From: Arcuatula senhousia
Taxonomy: Eukaryota > Mollusca > Bivalvia > Mytilida > Mytilidae
DNA: 64,000 nucleotides
NCBI GenBank assembly: GCA_963971305.1
Contig: OZ020307.1
Span: forward strand, 12,537,501-12,601,500
Direction: 5' to 3'
Part shown: positions 12,446 through 21,443 of the stretch, one piece after another
Numbering within the stretch: position 1 is the first letter of the stretch
Layout: each line of letters begins with the position of its first letter
Translations under genes and position numbers: made by a program
The notes under the pieces: model-generated
Database searches by the model: none
Seen by the model: the letters and a program-made list of their open reading frames with translations, nothing else
Told to the model about the DNA's origin: nothing

Positions 12446-13484
12446 GAGCCTGAACATGAATGAGGAGGTACATGTATACTGAGACAATAATTAAGAGATT
12501 GGTCTCCACGATAAATCCAAAATAACAGTGTCTCCGCGCTAATTTGTAAAAACAGATTCAGCTGCGTTTTATAGGCACTTGCATAACAAGCGAGTAAACT
12601 TTTTTTCATAACGAATCGTACATATGAAATATATACATCGTTGGAAAGAGTATATCTTGCTGCTTTGTTTAGACTATTTTTCTTTTCATTTTTATCACAC
12701 ATTTTTCCAAAGGAACAGTTATAAGTCAATAGTACAATTTTTTGCAAATTCAACCTTAGGAATAGACCTATTGGAAATCTAATACATTTCATATCAAATC
12801 TTACCTTATACATTTATAGTATCTTAAAATTATTTAGTACTGTTAAATAGCAAAATGATTCGAGAATATTCAGGTGAAATTTGAAGGTAATTTGATAAAT
12901 TCAGGTCAACTAATTAACAGTTTGAATTTGGTCATTTCCTGTTTTAACAGGAGGCCCGCTAGCCAATTTTTGAATACATTTACAAGCTCACCATGCTTGC
13001 ATATCCATATATACTTACATGTAAGACTTAAAGAGGAACTCTCCATTTTTGAAGAACTTTTATCAGAACAAATTTTAGAACAAATTACATGTATGACTGC
13101 ATTGCTATGCAATATTTTGCATTTTAAAGGCCGACAGTTCACAGGTCCAGGGATTGGGAAGCTTTTTTTACAAAGGGGCCATTTACCACTTTTTTCATTA
13201 TAATTCAAAATTTGAAGGAGCCATTCTTTAACAATCTATATAAAATTTTAAATTTGGAAGGGGCCATTTTTCTCATTAAGGGGCATATGGCCCATGGCCC
13301 CCTACCTTCCCAACCCCTGCAGGTCCTTGTTGTCTATCAAAAATAGAGACAAGTATGTTATAAGCAAGCATAGCAAGCCCCTTAAAGCCTGTTAATGTCA
13401 TAAGCTCAAATATATATCGATGGGCACAACATGTGCTGTCTAACACTAGTATTTGTATTCAGATTTCTCTGCAGTTTTCCAAAA

Positions 13485-14418
13485 GGCTGAGGTTACGATT
13501 ACTCGCTACGAGTAACAATAAGATATTTTTTATTGTTACTCGCATTACTAAAATGGGAAGGGTTTCCCGATACGGCATCTTTTCACACCGGAATCTAATG
13601 AGTAACAATAAAAAATAAAATTAGGATTACTCGCAAAAGGAAGTAAAATAAAAACATCAAAGAAATAAGATTGATTTTTTTTTATAATGTTTAGACATTT
13701 AAGTCACCAAAACGAATAATAGACTGACATTCATAACATTATTAATAATGTATACATTTTTATTGAATTTATGATGTTTTGTGACATTTTCGGCACAGCA
13801 AATAGGTTGTTTTGGGTGGTGCCTTAAGTCCCAGGTACTTTAAATGGTGCCATTCCAGGCACCCGTCACACACAACTGCAGAGTAAACGTGAACATCGAT
13901 GTCACACTTCTGGCACAACCACTCTGCTACGTCTTTTTTTTCTGCCACTCTTTTCTTGAGAACCAACCAAGTATTGTTTACAAAATACTTTTTTATTGTT
14001 TAATTTGATTTAATGTTTTCGTTTAAAATCTTTATATTGATGGTGTTGGTGTCTTTAATACCGGTCTCTACATCTATAACGCCTCCATCCAAAAGGTTTC
14101 TATCATTAAAATGCCCAGGAAAAAATAATACATTATTGATAAAATGCGGCTTTTTAATAATAATTTCTTTGTATATTGTCTGTTCATAAATTATCTGTTA
14201 ATTTATACATGTTATAATGCTTTTAGTTTTGCAACATTATCATTTCTTTCCTTTTGCGAGTAACAATAAAACGAGTAATCATAATTTTATTTTTTATTGT
14301 TACTTGTTAGATTCCGGACTGAAAAGGTGCCGTATCCAGAAACCGTTCCCGTTTTAGTCACGCGAGTAACATTAAAAAATCTTATTGTTACTCGTAGCGA
14401 GTAATCGTAGCCAGTCCG
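13485..14418. mobile_element. Mutator-like (Pack-MULE-like) element, long inverted repeats, 9-bp target duplication
   Basis: Inverted arms of about 150-180 bp: the left arm begins GGCTGAGGTTACGATTACTC, and the right arm, read on the minus strand, begins CGGACTGGCTACGATTACTC. Both arms share GAGTAACAATAA blocks and a CCGGAATCTAA block in the same order. The flanks carry a 9-bp direct repeat, TTTCCAAAA, at 13476-13484 and 14419-14427. Long inverted repeats with a 9-10 bp target duplication are typical of Mutator-like transposons. No transposase is present. The interior holds an open frame for a PHD-type zinc finger on the minus strand (13769-13966), which makes this look like a gene-fragment-carrying element. 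Confidence 0.75.
13769..13966 (-). CDS. PHD-finger-like ORF inside a transposon
   Basis: About 65 residues, closed by a stop at 13769. The frame has no ATG at its 5' end, so its real start is unknown. Visible ligands in order are CQKC, CDGC, the WHH pair and a final CRKC, which is the C4HC3 spacing of a PHD finger. The cysteine expected after H-x2 (WHHLKYLGL) is a tyrosine, so one zinc site may be damaged. PHD fingers read histone tails; they also occur in ORF1 proteins of some LINEs. The ORF lies wholly between the inverted repeats of the element at 13485-14418. It could be captured host sequence, a remnant of a LINE ORF1, or part of the element's own gene. Confidence 0.55.
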   Translation of the reverse strand: MVLKKRVAEKKDVAEWLCQKCDIDVHVYSAVVCDGCLEWHHLKYLGLKAPPKTTYLLCRKCHKTS

Positions 14419-14427
14419 TTTCCAAAA

Positions 14428-15480
14428 CGTTCCACGCGATCATGTAAGACATAATACTATCCGAACTTAATTCTATCCAGAGGAGAGTATTCAATGTGAA
14501 ATATTTTCCTTTGGACACTATTTAATTGTAGAAAAGTTTCCACCCATATGAAAAAGTATCCACTGTTTAATCATTCATTCCTCACAAAGAAGTGAAATGT
14601 CGGAAAGTATATTATGAGTATTTAATTTTGTCCACTTGTAAAACTGGTTTTTGAGTTGACTATGTGTTGACACTGAACTGTTTTAACGTGTCAAATTAAT
14701 TTGATAATCTTTATCAGTTGTAATATTTTGATTAATATTCCCATATTTGATCAACATGACCTGACAAGGAAGGGGTATGTTGCATTATTGTAACTTAAAC
14801 ATTATTTTAAAACTAATGATTTTTGCTCATGCTACTGATTGCAACTTTCAGACAAAATAAGATGAAAAAAACAGTACATTGTAACATAAATTTTGTCCAG
14901 ACAAACACTTTGAATATTTTTGTTTTATGTTTTATAGTCTTCTTTTTAGGTTTTTGAAACTATGAAATATTATCCTAGATAACAATTAACAACTCAAAAC
15001 AATCCCAGAAGATATTCTACTATCAAATATCATCCTGGATAACATTGATAAAATAATTAAACTTTGATTTAATAATACTAGATGAAATATGGTCCAAGAT
15101 AGTATTTAGTGATGAAATATTATCCTGGGGGATATTTAACTGGATAATTTCTAATTATGAAAAATTATCCTGGACATTGATAAAATCGTTAAAACTTAAA
15201 TTGAATAATATTAAATGGTACTAGATACAATGTAGTATTAAATGATGAAATATTATCCTGGGGGGGATATGATTTAACTATTATATATCACCCCGTATAA
15301 TATTGACGATAATGTATCTATGATTCTGGGAATGAAGTTTGGTAATATTTAACTGGATATTTTCTAATTATGAAAAAATATCCGGGATATTATTTGTAAA
15401 TGAAATATTATCCAGGGAGAAATTCAAAAATCAAATATCATCCTTGATTATATTTTTAACTTAGATATAACAGATTATAG
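14428..15480. repeat. Degenerate tandem array, unit like ATGAAATATTATCCTGG
   Basis: From about 14930 to 15450, words such as GAAATATTATCCTGG and ATAATTTCTAATTATGAAA recur every 40-120 bp in diverged form. Related text is seen at 14470-14560 and again beyond the LINE at about 20700-20830, which suggests the LINE inserted into this array. Confidence 0.55.
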
Positions 15481-15676
15481 GGATAATCTCTAAAAATAAA
15501 TCGTGAACTTTTTGTGAGTGATTTGGTGTTCAAAAGTGATTGGATATAACACCTTCTATATGTAGGTGAACACTTTTCAGACAATATCAAGTTAAGAGGG
15601 ACACAATTTGATAGCAATGGAAAACATTTAATAATAAGAAAGTATCTCATGTGTCAATGTAACCGATCCATCAGCT

Positions 15677-16969
15677 ATGGAGGATAAGGACTTCGTATGC
15701 GCAATGTGCACAGATGACTTGCTATACTCTGCCACAGAAAATATCGATCAAACTGAATCAAAAGATGTTGACATGAACACAGAATCCATCACAAAAGTTG
15801 AGATATCTGAGCAAGTAAGCAACCAACATGATAGCAATAGCCACAATGAACCATCTAGTGAAACTCTCCCAAAAGACATCATAGAGAGAGAAAAAGAGGA
15901 AACATCGGTCAAATCTACTGACGACTCAGAACTACCCACCATCAAAACTAGAACACGCAAGACAACAGGAAAAACTGCCACATTAAAGCAGAACACTGAA
16001 CCATCGATCCAAAAATCATACATCTCCCAACTAGAAAGTGAAAATCAAAGGCTGAAATCAACTTTAGATCTATTTGAGAAAGTCCATACTTCTGGTCCAA
16101 ATCCAATGTCTAGCCATAGCGATATGAGATCCTCAACTAATACCTCACCTGATGCCGAATATATGATCAGAATGCAGTCGCAAACACTGCAAAATATGCA
16201 TATGACACAAATGCAGCAATCACAACTGATTATGCAGCTACAAACTCAACAACTACAAATGCAACAACAACTACAGATGCAACAACAATTACAGATGCAA
16301 CAGCATCAACATCAGCTTCAATTCCAACAGCAACAAAATCAGCTCCACATGCAACAACAACTTCAGCTACAACAAATACAAATCCAATCTATTCAGCAAA
16401 ATGTGGCTCGTATAAACAATTATAGTCCGTTCCACCACACAATATCACCTCCGCCTTATCAAGTCTTTCAACCAGCCATCTTACGTCCGTGCAACCCTCC
16501 ACCTCAACGTTCAACATTTAACCATCGTCCGTCAAGACCAACTCATCAGCATGGGATACCTCAAAATCCTGACTCGAGAATTCAAAATCAACGAATCCCT
16601 GGACAATACACCCAGAACTGCACTGACCGACACTTACAGCAGGCACACTCTGTATCACCTGTCTCCAATGGTGAAAGTAACTCCCCTGCAAACATTGGCA
16701 AACAAAAGGACCTGCAAGACTCGAGGCTAAACGATCAATCATCAGAATGTTCAAATAAGTCCGTCTTATCGAACCAACATATAGAACCAACAACAAACAC
16801 ACATGTTGACATATCTTCCAATGCTGGCACCCCACCTCACATTCCGAACGATCCTTCTACTCATACCATCTCAAACGAATCTGCAAAATATTTTTTAGGG
16901 ACTCCACAGCCTCAACACAGACCTCCAGACGAGGCCACATCACAGCCGAGCAAACATCTACTGATCTAA
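15677..16969 (+). CDS. LINE ORF1 protein, Gln-rich
   Basis: 430 residues from the ATG at 15677. The first residues contain FVCAMC, which resembles the final zinc-ligand pair of a PHD finger; the frame stays open only about 14 codons upstream, so the rest of the finger is missing or lies upstream in another frame. Residues about 115-140 could form a short coiled coil (SQLESENQRLKSTL). Residues about 165-240 are almost pure Gln/Met/Leu/His (repeated LQMQQQ), a prion-like low-complexity segment. The C-terminal half is Pro/Ser/Asn/Gln-rich. ORF1 proteins of LINEs bind the element RNA; this one lacks a recognisable RRM. Near its 3' end a TTTTTTA GGG sequence (16891-16900) sits in the correct phase for a -1 frameshift into ORF2. 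Confidence 0.8.
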   Translation: MEDKDFVCAMCTDDLLYSATENIDQTESKDVDMNTESITKVEISEQVSNQHDSNSHNEPSSETLPKDIIEREKEETSVKSTDDSELPTIKTRTRKTTGKTATLKQNTEPSIQKSYISQLESENQRLKSTLDLFEKVHTSGPNPMSSHSDMRSSTNTSPDAEYMIRMQSQTLQNMHMTQMQQSQLIMQLQTQQLQMQQQLQMQQQLQMQQHQHQLQFQQQQNQLHMQQQLQLQQIQIQSIQQNVARINNYSPFHHTISPPPYQVFQPAILRPCNPPPQRSTFNHRPSRPTHQHGIPQNPDSRIQNQRIPGQYTQNCTDRHLQQAHSVSPVSNGESNSPANIGKQKDLQDSRLNDQSSECSNKSVLSNQHIEPTTNTHVDISSNAGTPPHIPNDPSTHTISNESAKYFLGTPQPQHRPPDEATSQPSKHLLI

Positions 16970-19900
16970 CCATAGCCACATGCAATATTGAGGGGGTTAA
17001 ATCCAATTCGGCATATGCAAGCTACCTCAGTCAAAATTTCGATATAGTTTGTCTTCAAGAACACTGGCTACATGATTTTCAAAAACATGAATTTGAACAA
17101 TTTATTAACGACAAAGAGTATTTTATCAGATGCTATGATTACTTAGATCAAATAACTGGATTTAAGCTCCCAAGAGGAAAGGGTGGAGTTGGAATAGCAT
17201 GGCCAAAATCTCTTTCCAGTAAAGTAACAAAGCTGGATGAAGGAAATAATCGAATCATTGGAATTCTTCTTGATACTAACCCAAAGCTCTGTATCATATC
17301 AGTTTACATGCCTACAAATAACCCATCAGTCAATTCAATTATAGAATATGGAGATTGTCTTGATATCATTAACCACATGTATGTGAAGTACAGCCGTTCC
17401 CATGAAATCATTATCTTGGGTGACCTTAATGCTACTCTACTGGCGCCTAGGTATCAAAACAAGCACGATACTCATCTACAGCAGTTTCAGAAAGAACATA
17501 ATCTGAAAAATCTTTCTCCATCATCAAAACCTACTTTTCACCATCATGCAGGTACATCTTCATCACAGATAGACTATATTCTATGTAGAAACAGTAATAT
17601 AATGGACAATTACGTCATTCATGATATACATCCATCTAATCTCTCTAGTCATGCTGCCGTTACTGCCACTTTACATGTACATGTGGACACCAGCTCTAAA
17701 AGATCTTCAAACATTAAGCAGTCAGTACAAAAATATGATTGGAAAAAGATGGACATAGACTGCTTTCAAAATATCTTACAAAATGAAATTAAAAAGAGGC
17801 AAATGACAGAACATAAGGCGTCTACAGGAGAACAACTTCAAAACATCTTTTCAGGAATTCAAAAAGCTTCCTCAGCTATTCCCTCAAAAACTATACAACT
17901 AAAAGAACCCAAATGGAAGGCATCTCCTAAGGCCAAAAACCTGCTATTGAAAAGCAAGCAAGCATACAAAGAATGGACAAACCAGGGTAAACCTACAAAT
18001 GGCCCTTCTCACTCTTTGAAAGTCACAGCCCAACGTCAACTTAGACGACAATTCCGTATGGAGAAATTACAAGACAAGCAAAATTTTTATGATGAAATTA
18101 TGGCTAACCCAACAACCGATATGTTCTATCGTCTAATCAGGAGAAACCGAGGTCAACAAAACGTTCAAACAAACTGCATCACTGAAAACAACCATGACTA
18201 CTACCATCCCGATGAACAAAGGCAATGCTTCCTCAAATACTTTGAAGACCTATCCATACCAAAAGACAAAGGCTATGACAACACATATATTGAATTGTGT
18301 GAGAATCGGCACACTTTGATTAGGGAATTATACAAGGACAAAAAACCTCTCAGTAAGATCTCAGAACAAGAGGTTGAGAACGCAATCCTGAGACTGAACA
18401 CAGGAAAGTCACAGGACGAGTTCGGTATCAGCTCAGAGCATCTGAGGTACTCTGGTAAAATCCTCATCCCAGTCATAACTACAATATTTAATAAAATATT
18501 GGATGAAGGCACCTTTCCAGCAAATCTCAAATCCGGTAATCTAACTCCTATTCTTAAGAAATCAAAGGATCCAAAACTACTAGATAACTATAGAGGAATC
18601 ACAGTTACACCAATCTTTACAAAACTTTTTGAATACGTCCTCTTACCAAAATTAGAAGAATGCTTTGACCAATCATCATTGCAGTATGGCTTTACAACAG
18701 GTCTCTCTATGCTGCTGGCTGCCCTCCTCATCTCAGAAGCTAGAGCAGAAACAACAATGCAAAACATGACACTTTTCTTTATTACAATCGACAGTCAGAA
18801 AGCCTTCGATGTAGTGAATCATACCATCATGTTAGATAAATTATATGAAACTGGGATTCAACCAGCAATCTGGAACATTGTCCGAGATTTATACAATGGG
18901 CTCACTTCCAAAATTAAATGGGCTGGCCATATCAGTGAACCATTTCACATTAAGCAAGGTGTCAGACAAGGAGGAGTTCTATCAACACATCTTTACAAAA
19001 TATACAATAACAACCTCCTAAAGGAGCTAGAACATGCAAGCTTAGGCCTCCGTCTAGGAAAAACATATGTGGGTTGTCCAACTTGTGCCGACGATATTGC
19101 CCTTATATCAAATAACCACCAAGAGCTCCAATCAATGTTAAATGTACTACATAGACACTCAATTCAAGACCGAGTTACAATTAACCCAACCAAAACAAAA
19201 GCAATCAGTTTGAATAAATATAAGAAAGACACCTCTCTGACATGGAAACTTGGCGACTCTGAAATCTCACCAACTAATCAAACAGTACATCTAGGTATCA
19301 TCAGATCTGAATCAAAAGAAAATGAGATAAATATTGAGGACCGTATTAGTCTAGCAAGAAGGACACTTTATGCCCTAATCAATACCGGCGTACATGGAAC
19401 TAATGGTCTTAACCCAACTGTATCTTACAAGATCTACCAGACTTACGTCCTACCAAAACTGCTATATGGCATCGAAGTTCTGCCCTTGAATCAAACTCAG
19501 ATATCAACTCTTTCGAAATTTCACCTGTCCAACTTACGTAGATTTCAATCTATGCCTACTAGAACCTCTACAGCAATGGTACACTTAATGCTGGGGGCAC
19601 TTCCTATTGAGGCGGAAATTCATAAAAGACAACTAAGCTTCCTCCATAATATACTTACCTGCGATAATGCTACAATTCAAAAGCTAACTGAAAGACAACT
19701 GATGCTATCTGAGCACATCCCATCGAGCTTTTTCACTAAAATAAGTCAAATACTGTCCCTGTACGATTTGCCAAGTGTGCAAACTCTGATGTCAGAAATG
19801 CCACCCAAAGAGAAGTGGAAATTTGTATGCAAAAAGGCACTGGCTGAGGCATGGACATTAAAACTCCAAAAAGAGATGGAATCGAAGTCTTCGTTACAAT

Positions 19901-20379
19901 ATGTTAATAAAGAAAATATGAGGATTGGTAGAGCTCATAACACTTGGCTGTCATTACCTCCCTGTACTGTAGACATCAGAAAAGGGATCACCAAATGTAG
20001 GATGCTCACTGGAACTTTCATGACACAATCTACTAGATTCAAATTCAATACTTCCGATAACCCAATATGTCTGATATGTGGAGTGGGTGAGGAGGATCTT
20101 GTGCACATTTTATTTGAATGTTCGTCATTGTTCAATTTAAGGAAAGACAGCTTTCTAAAAATTAAGCAAAAAGTCATTGCAATTGTTGGCAAAGAGACAT
20201 GGGTCAAGGTGTTTCATGAAAAAACAGCCCTGATGAAACTATTTATGGACTCATCGTTCTACTGTAACCTATTTTCAGATGGCCAGCTAAAGGACATTGA
20301 TCGATTAACAACAGCCTACTGCCACCAAATATACGTAAAGAGGATCACTCTGATGAAGCTGAACGAGCTTCACAAATAG
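16810..20379 (+). CDS. LINE ORF2: APE-type endonuclease and reverse transcriptase
   Basis: The frame is open from 16810, just after a TGA at 16807, to 20379. The first ATG is only at 17308, inside the endonuclease, so normal initiation there would lose the catalytic N-terminus. The endonuclease begins at about 16969 (TIATCNIEG, then CLQEHW) and continues through ILGDLNA and the SQIDYIL motif near 17565. Reverse transcriptase: YRGITVTPIFTKLFE, DSQKAFDVVNH (near 18790), QGVRQGGVLS (near 18955) and the catalytic CADD (19084-19095, in place of the usual Y/FADD). Near the C-terminus there is a CLIC...H...C zinc-knuckle-like segment (about 20069-20120). The frame is uninterrupted. It probably makes a fusion with ORF1 through a -1 shift at 16891-16897, or is translated by reinitiation. 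Confidence 0.85.
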   Translation, partial: HIFQCWHPTSHSERSFYSYHLKRICKIFFRDSTASTQTSRRGHITAEQTSTDLTIATCNIEGVKSNSAYASYLSQNFDIVCLQEHWLHDFQKHEFEQFINDKEYFIRCYDYLDQITGFKLPRGKGGVGIAWPKSLSSKVTKLDEGNNRIIGILLDTNPKLCIISVYMPTNNPSVNSIIEYGDCLDIINHMYVKYSRSHEIIILGDLNATLLAPRYQNKHDTHLQQFQKEHNLKNLSPSSKPTFHHHAGTSSSQIDYILCRNSNIMDNYVIHDIHPSNLSSHAAVTATLHVHVDTSSKRSSNIKQSVQKYDWKKMDIDCFQNILQNEIKKRQMTEHKASTGEQLQNIFSGIQKASSAIPSKTIQLKEPKWKASPKAKNLLLKSKQAYKEWTNQGKPTNGPSHSLKVTAQRQLRRQFRMEKLQDKQNFYDEIMANPTTDMFYRLIRRNRGQQNVQTNCITENNHDYYHPDEQRQCFLKYFEDLSIPKDKGYDNTYIELCENRHTLIRELYKDKKPLSKISEQEVENAILRLNTGKSQDEFGISSEHLRYSGKILIPVITTIFNKILDEGTFPANLKSGNLTPILKKSKDPKLLDNYRGITVTPIFTKLFEYVLLPKLEECFDQSSLQYGFTTGLSMLLAALLISEARAETTMQNMTLFFITIDSQKAFDVVNHTIMLDKLYETGIQPAIWNIVRDLYNGLTSKIKWAGHISEPFHIKQGVRQGGVLSTHLYKIYNNNLLKELEHASLGLRLGKTYVGCPTCADDIALISNNHQELQSMLNVLHRHSIQDRVTINPTKTKAISLNKYKKDTSLTWKLGDSEISPTNQTVHLGIIRSESKENEINIEDRISLARRTLYALINTGVHGTNGLNPTVSYKIYQTYVLPKLLYGIEVLPLNQTQISTLSKFHLSNLRRFQSMPTRTSTAMVHLMLGALPIEAEIHKRQLSFLHNILTCDNATIQKLTERQLMLSEHIPSSFFTKISQILSLYDLPSVQTLMSEMPPKEKWKFVCKKALAEAWTLKLQKEMESKSSLQYVNKENMRIGRAHNTWLSLPPCTVDIRKGITKCRMLTGTFMTQSTRFKFNTSDNPICLICGVGEEDLVHILFECSSLFNLRKDSFLKIKQKVIAIVGKETWVKVFHEKTALMKLFMDSSFYCNLFSDGQLKDIDRLTTAYCHQIYVKRITLMKLNELHK
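16891..16897 (+). promoter_or_regulatory. Candidate -1 ribosomal frameshift site TTTTTTA
   Basis: In ORF1 phase the codons are TAT TTT TTA GGG, so the heptamer reads T TTT TTA, the X XXY YYZ form used by HIV-1, and it is followed by the same GGG. It lies within the 16810-16969 overlap of the two frames. A -1 slip continues in ORF2 without a stop into the endonuclease. I found only a weak CCTC/GAGG hairpin downstream (16922-16934). Confidence 0.6.
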
Positions 20380-20740
20380 ATAACTAGCCATAGACCTATA
20401 TGTACTAACCCTATACATTGAAATATACGCATTAGTGGATGTAGTTGCATGTCTGCTTATAGTTACGGGGGGTGGCAGGAGAAGATTATTTTAGATTTTA
20501 ACTTTTAATACTTCTAAACTACTAATAGAGTGACATTCGCGTTGTAACTTGTACATTTGCGTCCAAATATTGTGCTATTAACTTAATATTGTGCTACCCG
20601 TGTGAATAATTCTATAGTTCGACGTATTCTCGCACCTAGCCTGTACATATACCTGCACCACATTGATATTATTAGTAACTGTGCTACAGGATAACTAAAA
20701 TTTATCCTGGTGTTCCTATAAAGGAAGGATATACGAAGAA

Positions 20741-21443
20741 AAGAAGAAGTATCTCTGGAGAGTATTTAATATTAAATGTTTTCCGCAGGAAATTATTTCA
20801 TGGGGGATACAATTGAATGTTACAATCACACACTGAAAAATGACAGCAAATACAGGGCTGTCAAGTTTTAATGAGCTGCATGCATGAGATTTGCCGAAAA
20901 ATTGAAAGATCAAAGGAAAAAATTAAAAGATCAAAGAAATTTGACGCCAATAATTGCTGTTTAGATGCGCGAGTCTCACGTGAGCTGCGTGATACTTGAC
21001 AGGTCTGCAAATACTACATGTAGCATCTTGTCCATCAATCAAAATTATCCCTTCCAATGTAATGGATTTTTACTTCCCAAATTTTCCATGTACAATGTAG
21101 TCAACAACTTCATAGACCTGTATATTTAATATACAGGTCTATGACAACTTCAACAAGCATGAAGAAAGTTCAATAAAGTCAAAGACATGGAACTGGAATT
21201 TTGTTAATCAGATTTACATAAAATTTTCAAGGGACATTTTTCATTGTATATAAATACAATGTTATTGCAATGGCTTACCAAGTATAATTACTGTTGCAAA
21301 AATAACATTAAGATGCTACTAAGCAAGTGCTCGCCAGAAACTTTTGTTATTTATTCCGCGTTTCTAAGACGCTTAGTTGATGACTTCGGTCTTCCGTTGT
21401 TCAGATCACATGAACGTTTGAAAGATACAATAACAGAGGGAGG
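20741..21443. other. Upstream region of the DCXR-like gene
   Basis: AT-rich, no exon seen. It contains a 33-bp palindrome at 21111-21143 and presumably the promoter and 5' UTR of the gene that starts at 21444. No TATA box could be defended. Confidence 0.4.
21111..21143. repeat. 33-bp palindrome, CATAGACCTGTATATT arms
   Basis: The arms CATAGACCTGTATATT and AATATACAGGTCTATG form a perfect palindrome. The same termini enclose a slightly longer sequence at 23466-23539, suggesting a very small inverted-repeat element. Confidence 0.75.

Larger units (their letters stand above)
15481..20740 (+). mobile_element. LINE (non-LTR retrotransposon) with overlapping ORF1 and ORF2
   Basis: Approximate borders. 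It comprises ORF1 (15677-16969), ORF2 (frame open 16810-20379) and about 330 bp of 3' untranslated sequence. The upstream side shows no long 5' UTR with further ORF, and ORF1 begins in the last CxxC of a zinc-finger-like segment, so the copy may be 5' truncated. The flanks belong to a degenerate tandem array. ORF2 has both endonuclease and reverse transcriptase, so the source family encodes full retrotransposition machinery. Clade is CR1/jockey-type by general appearance; a tree would be needed to place it. Confidence 0.85.
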
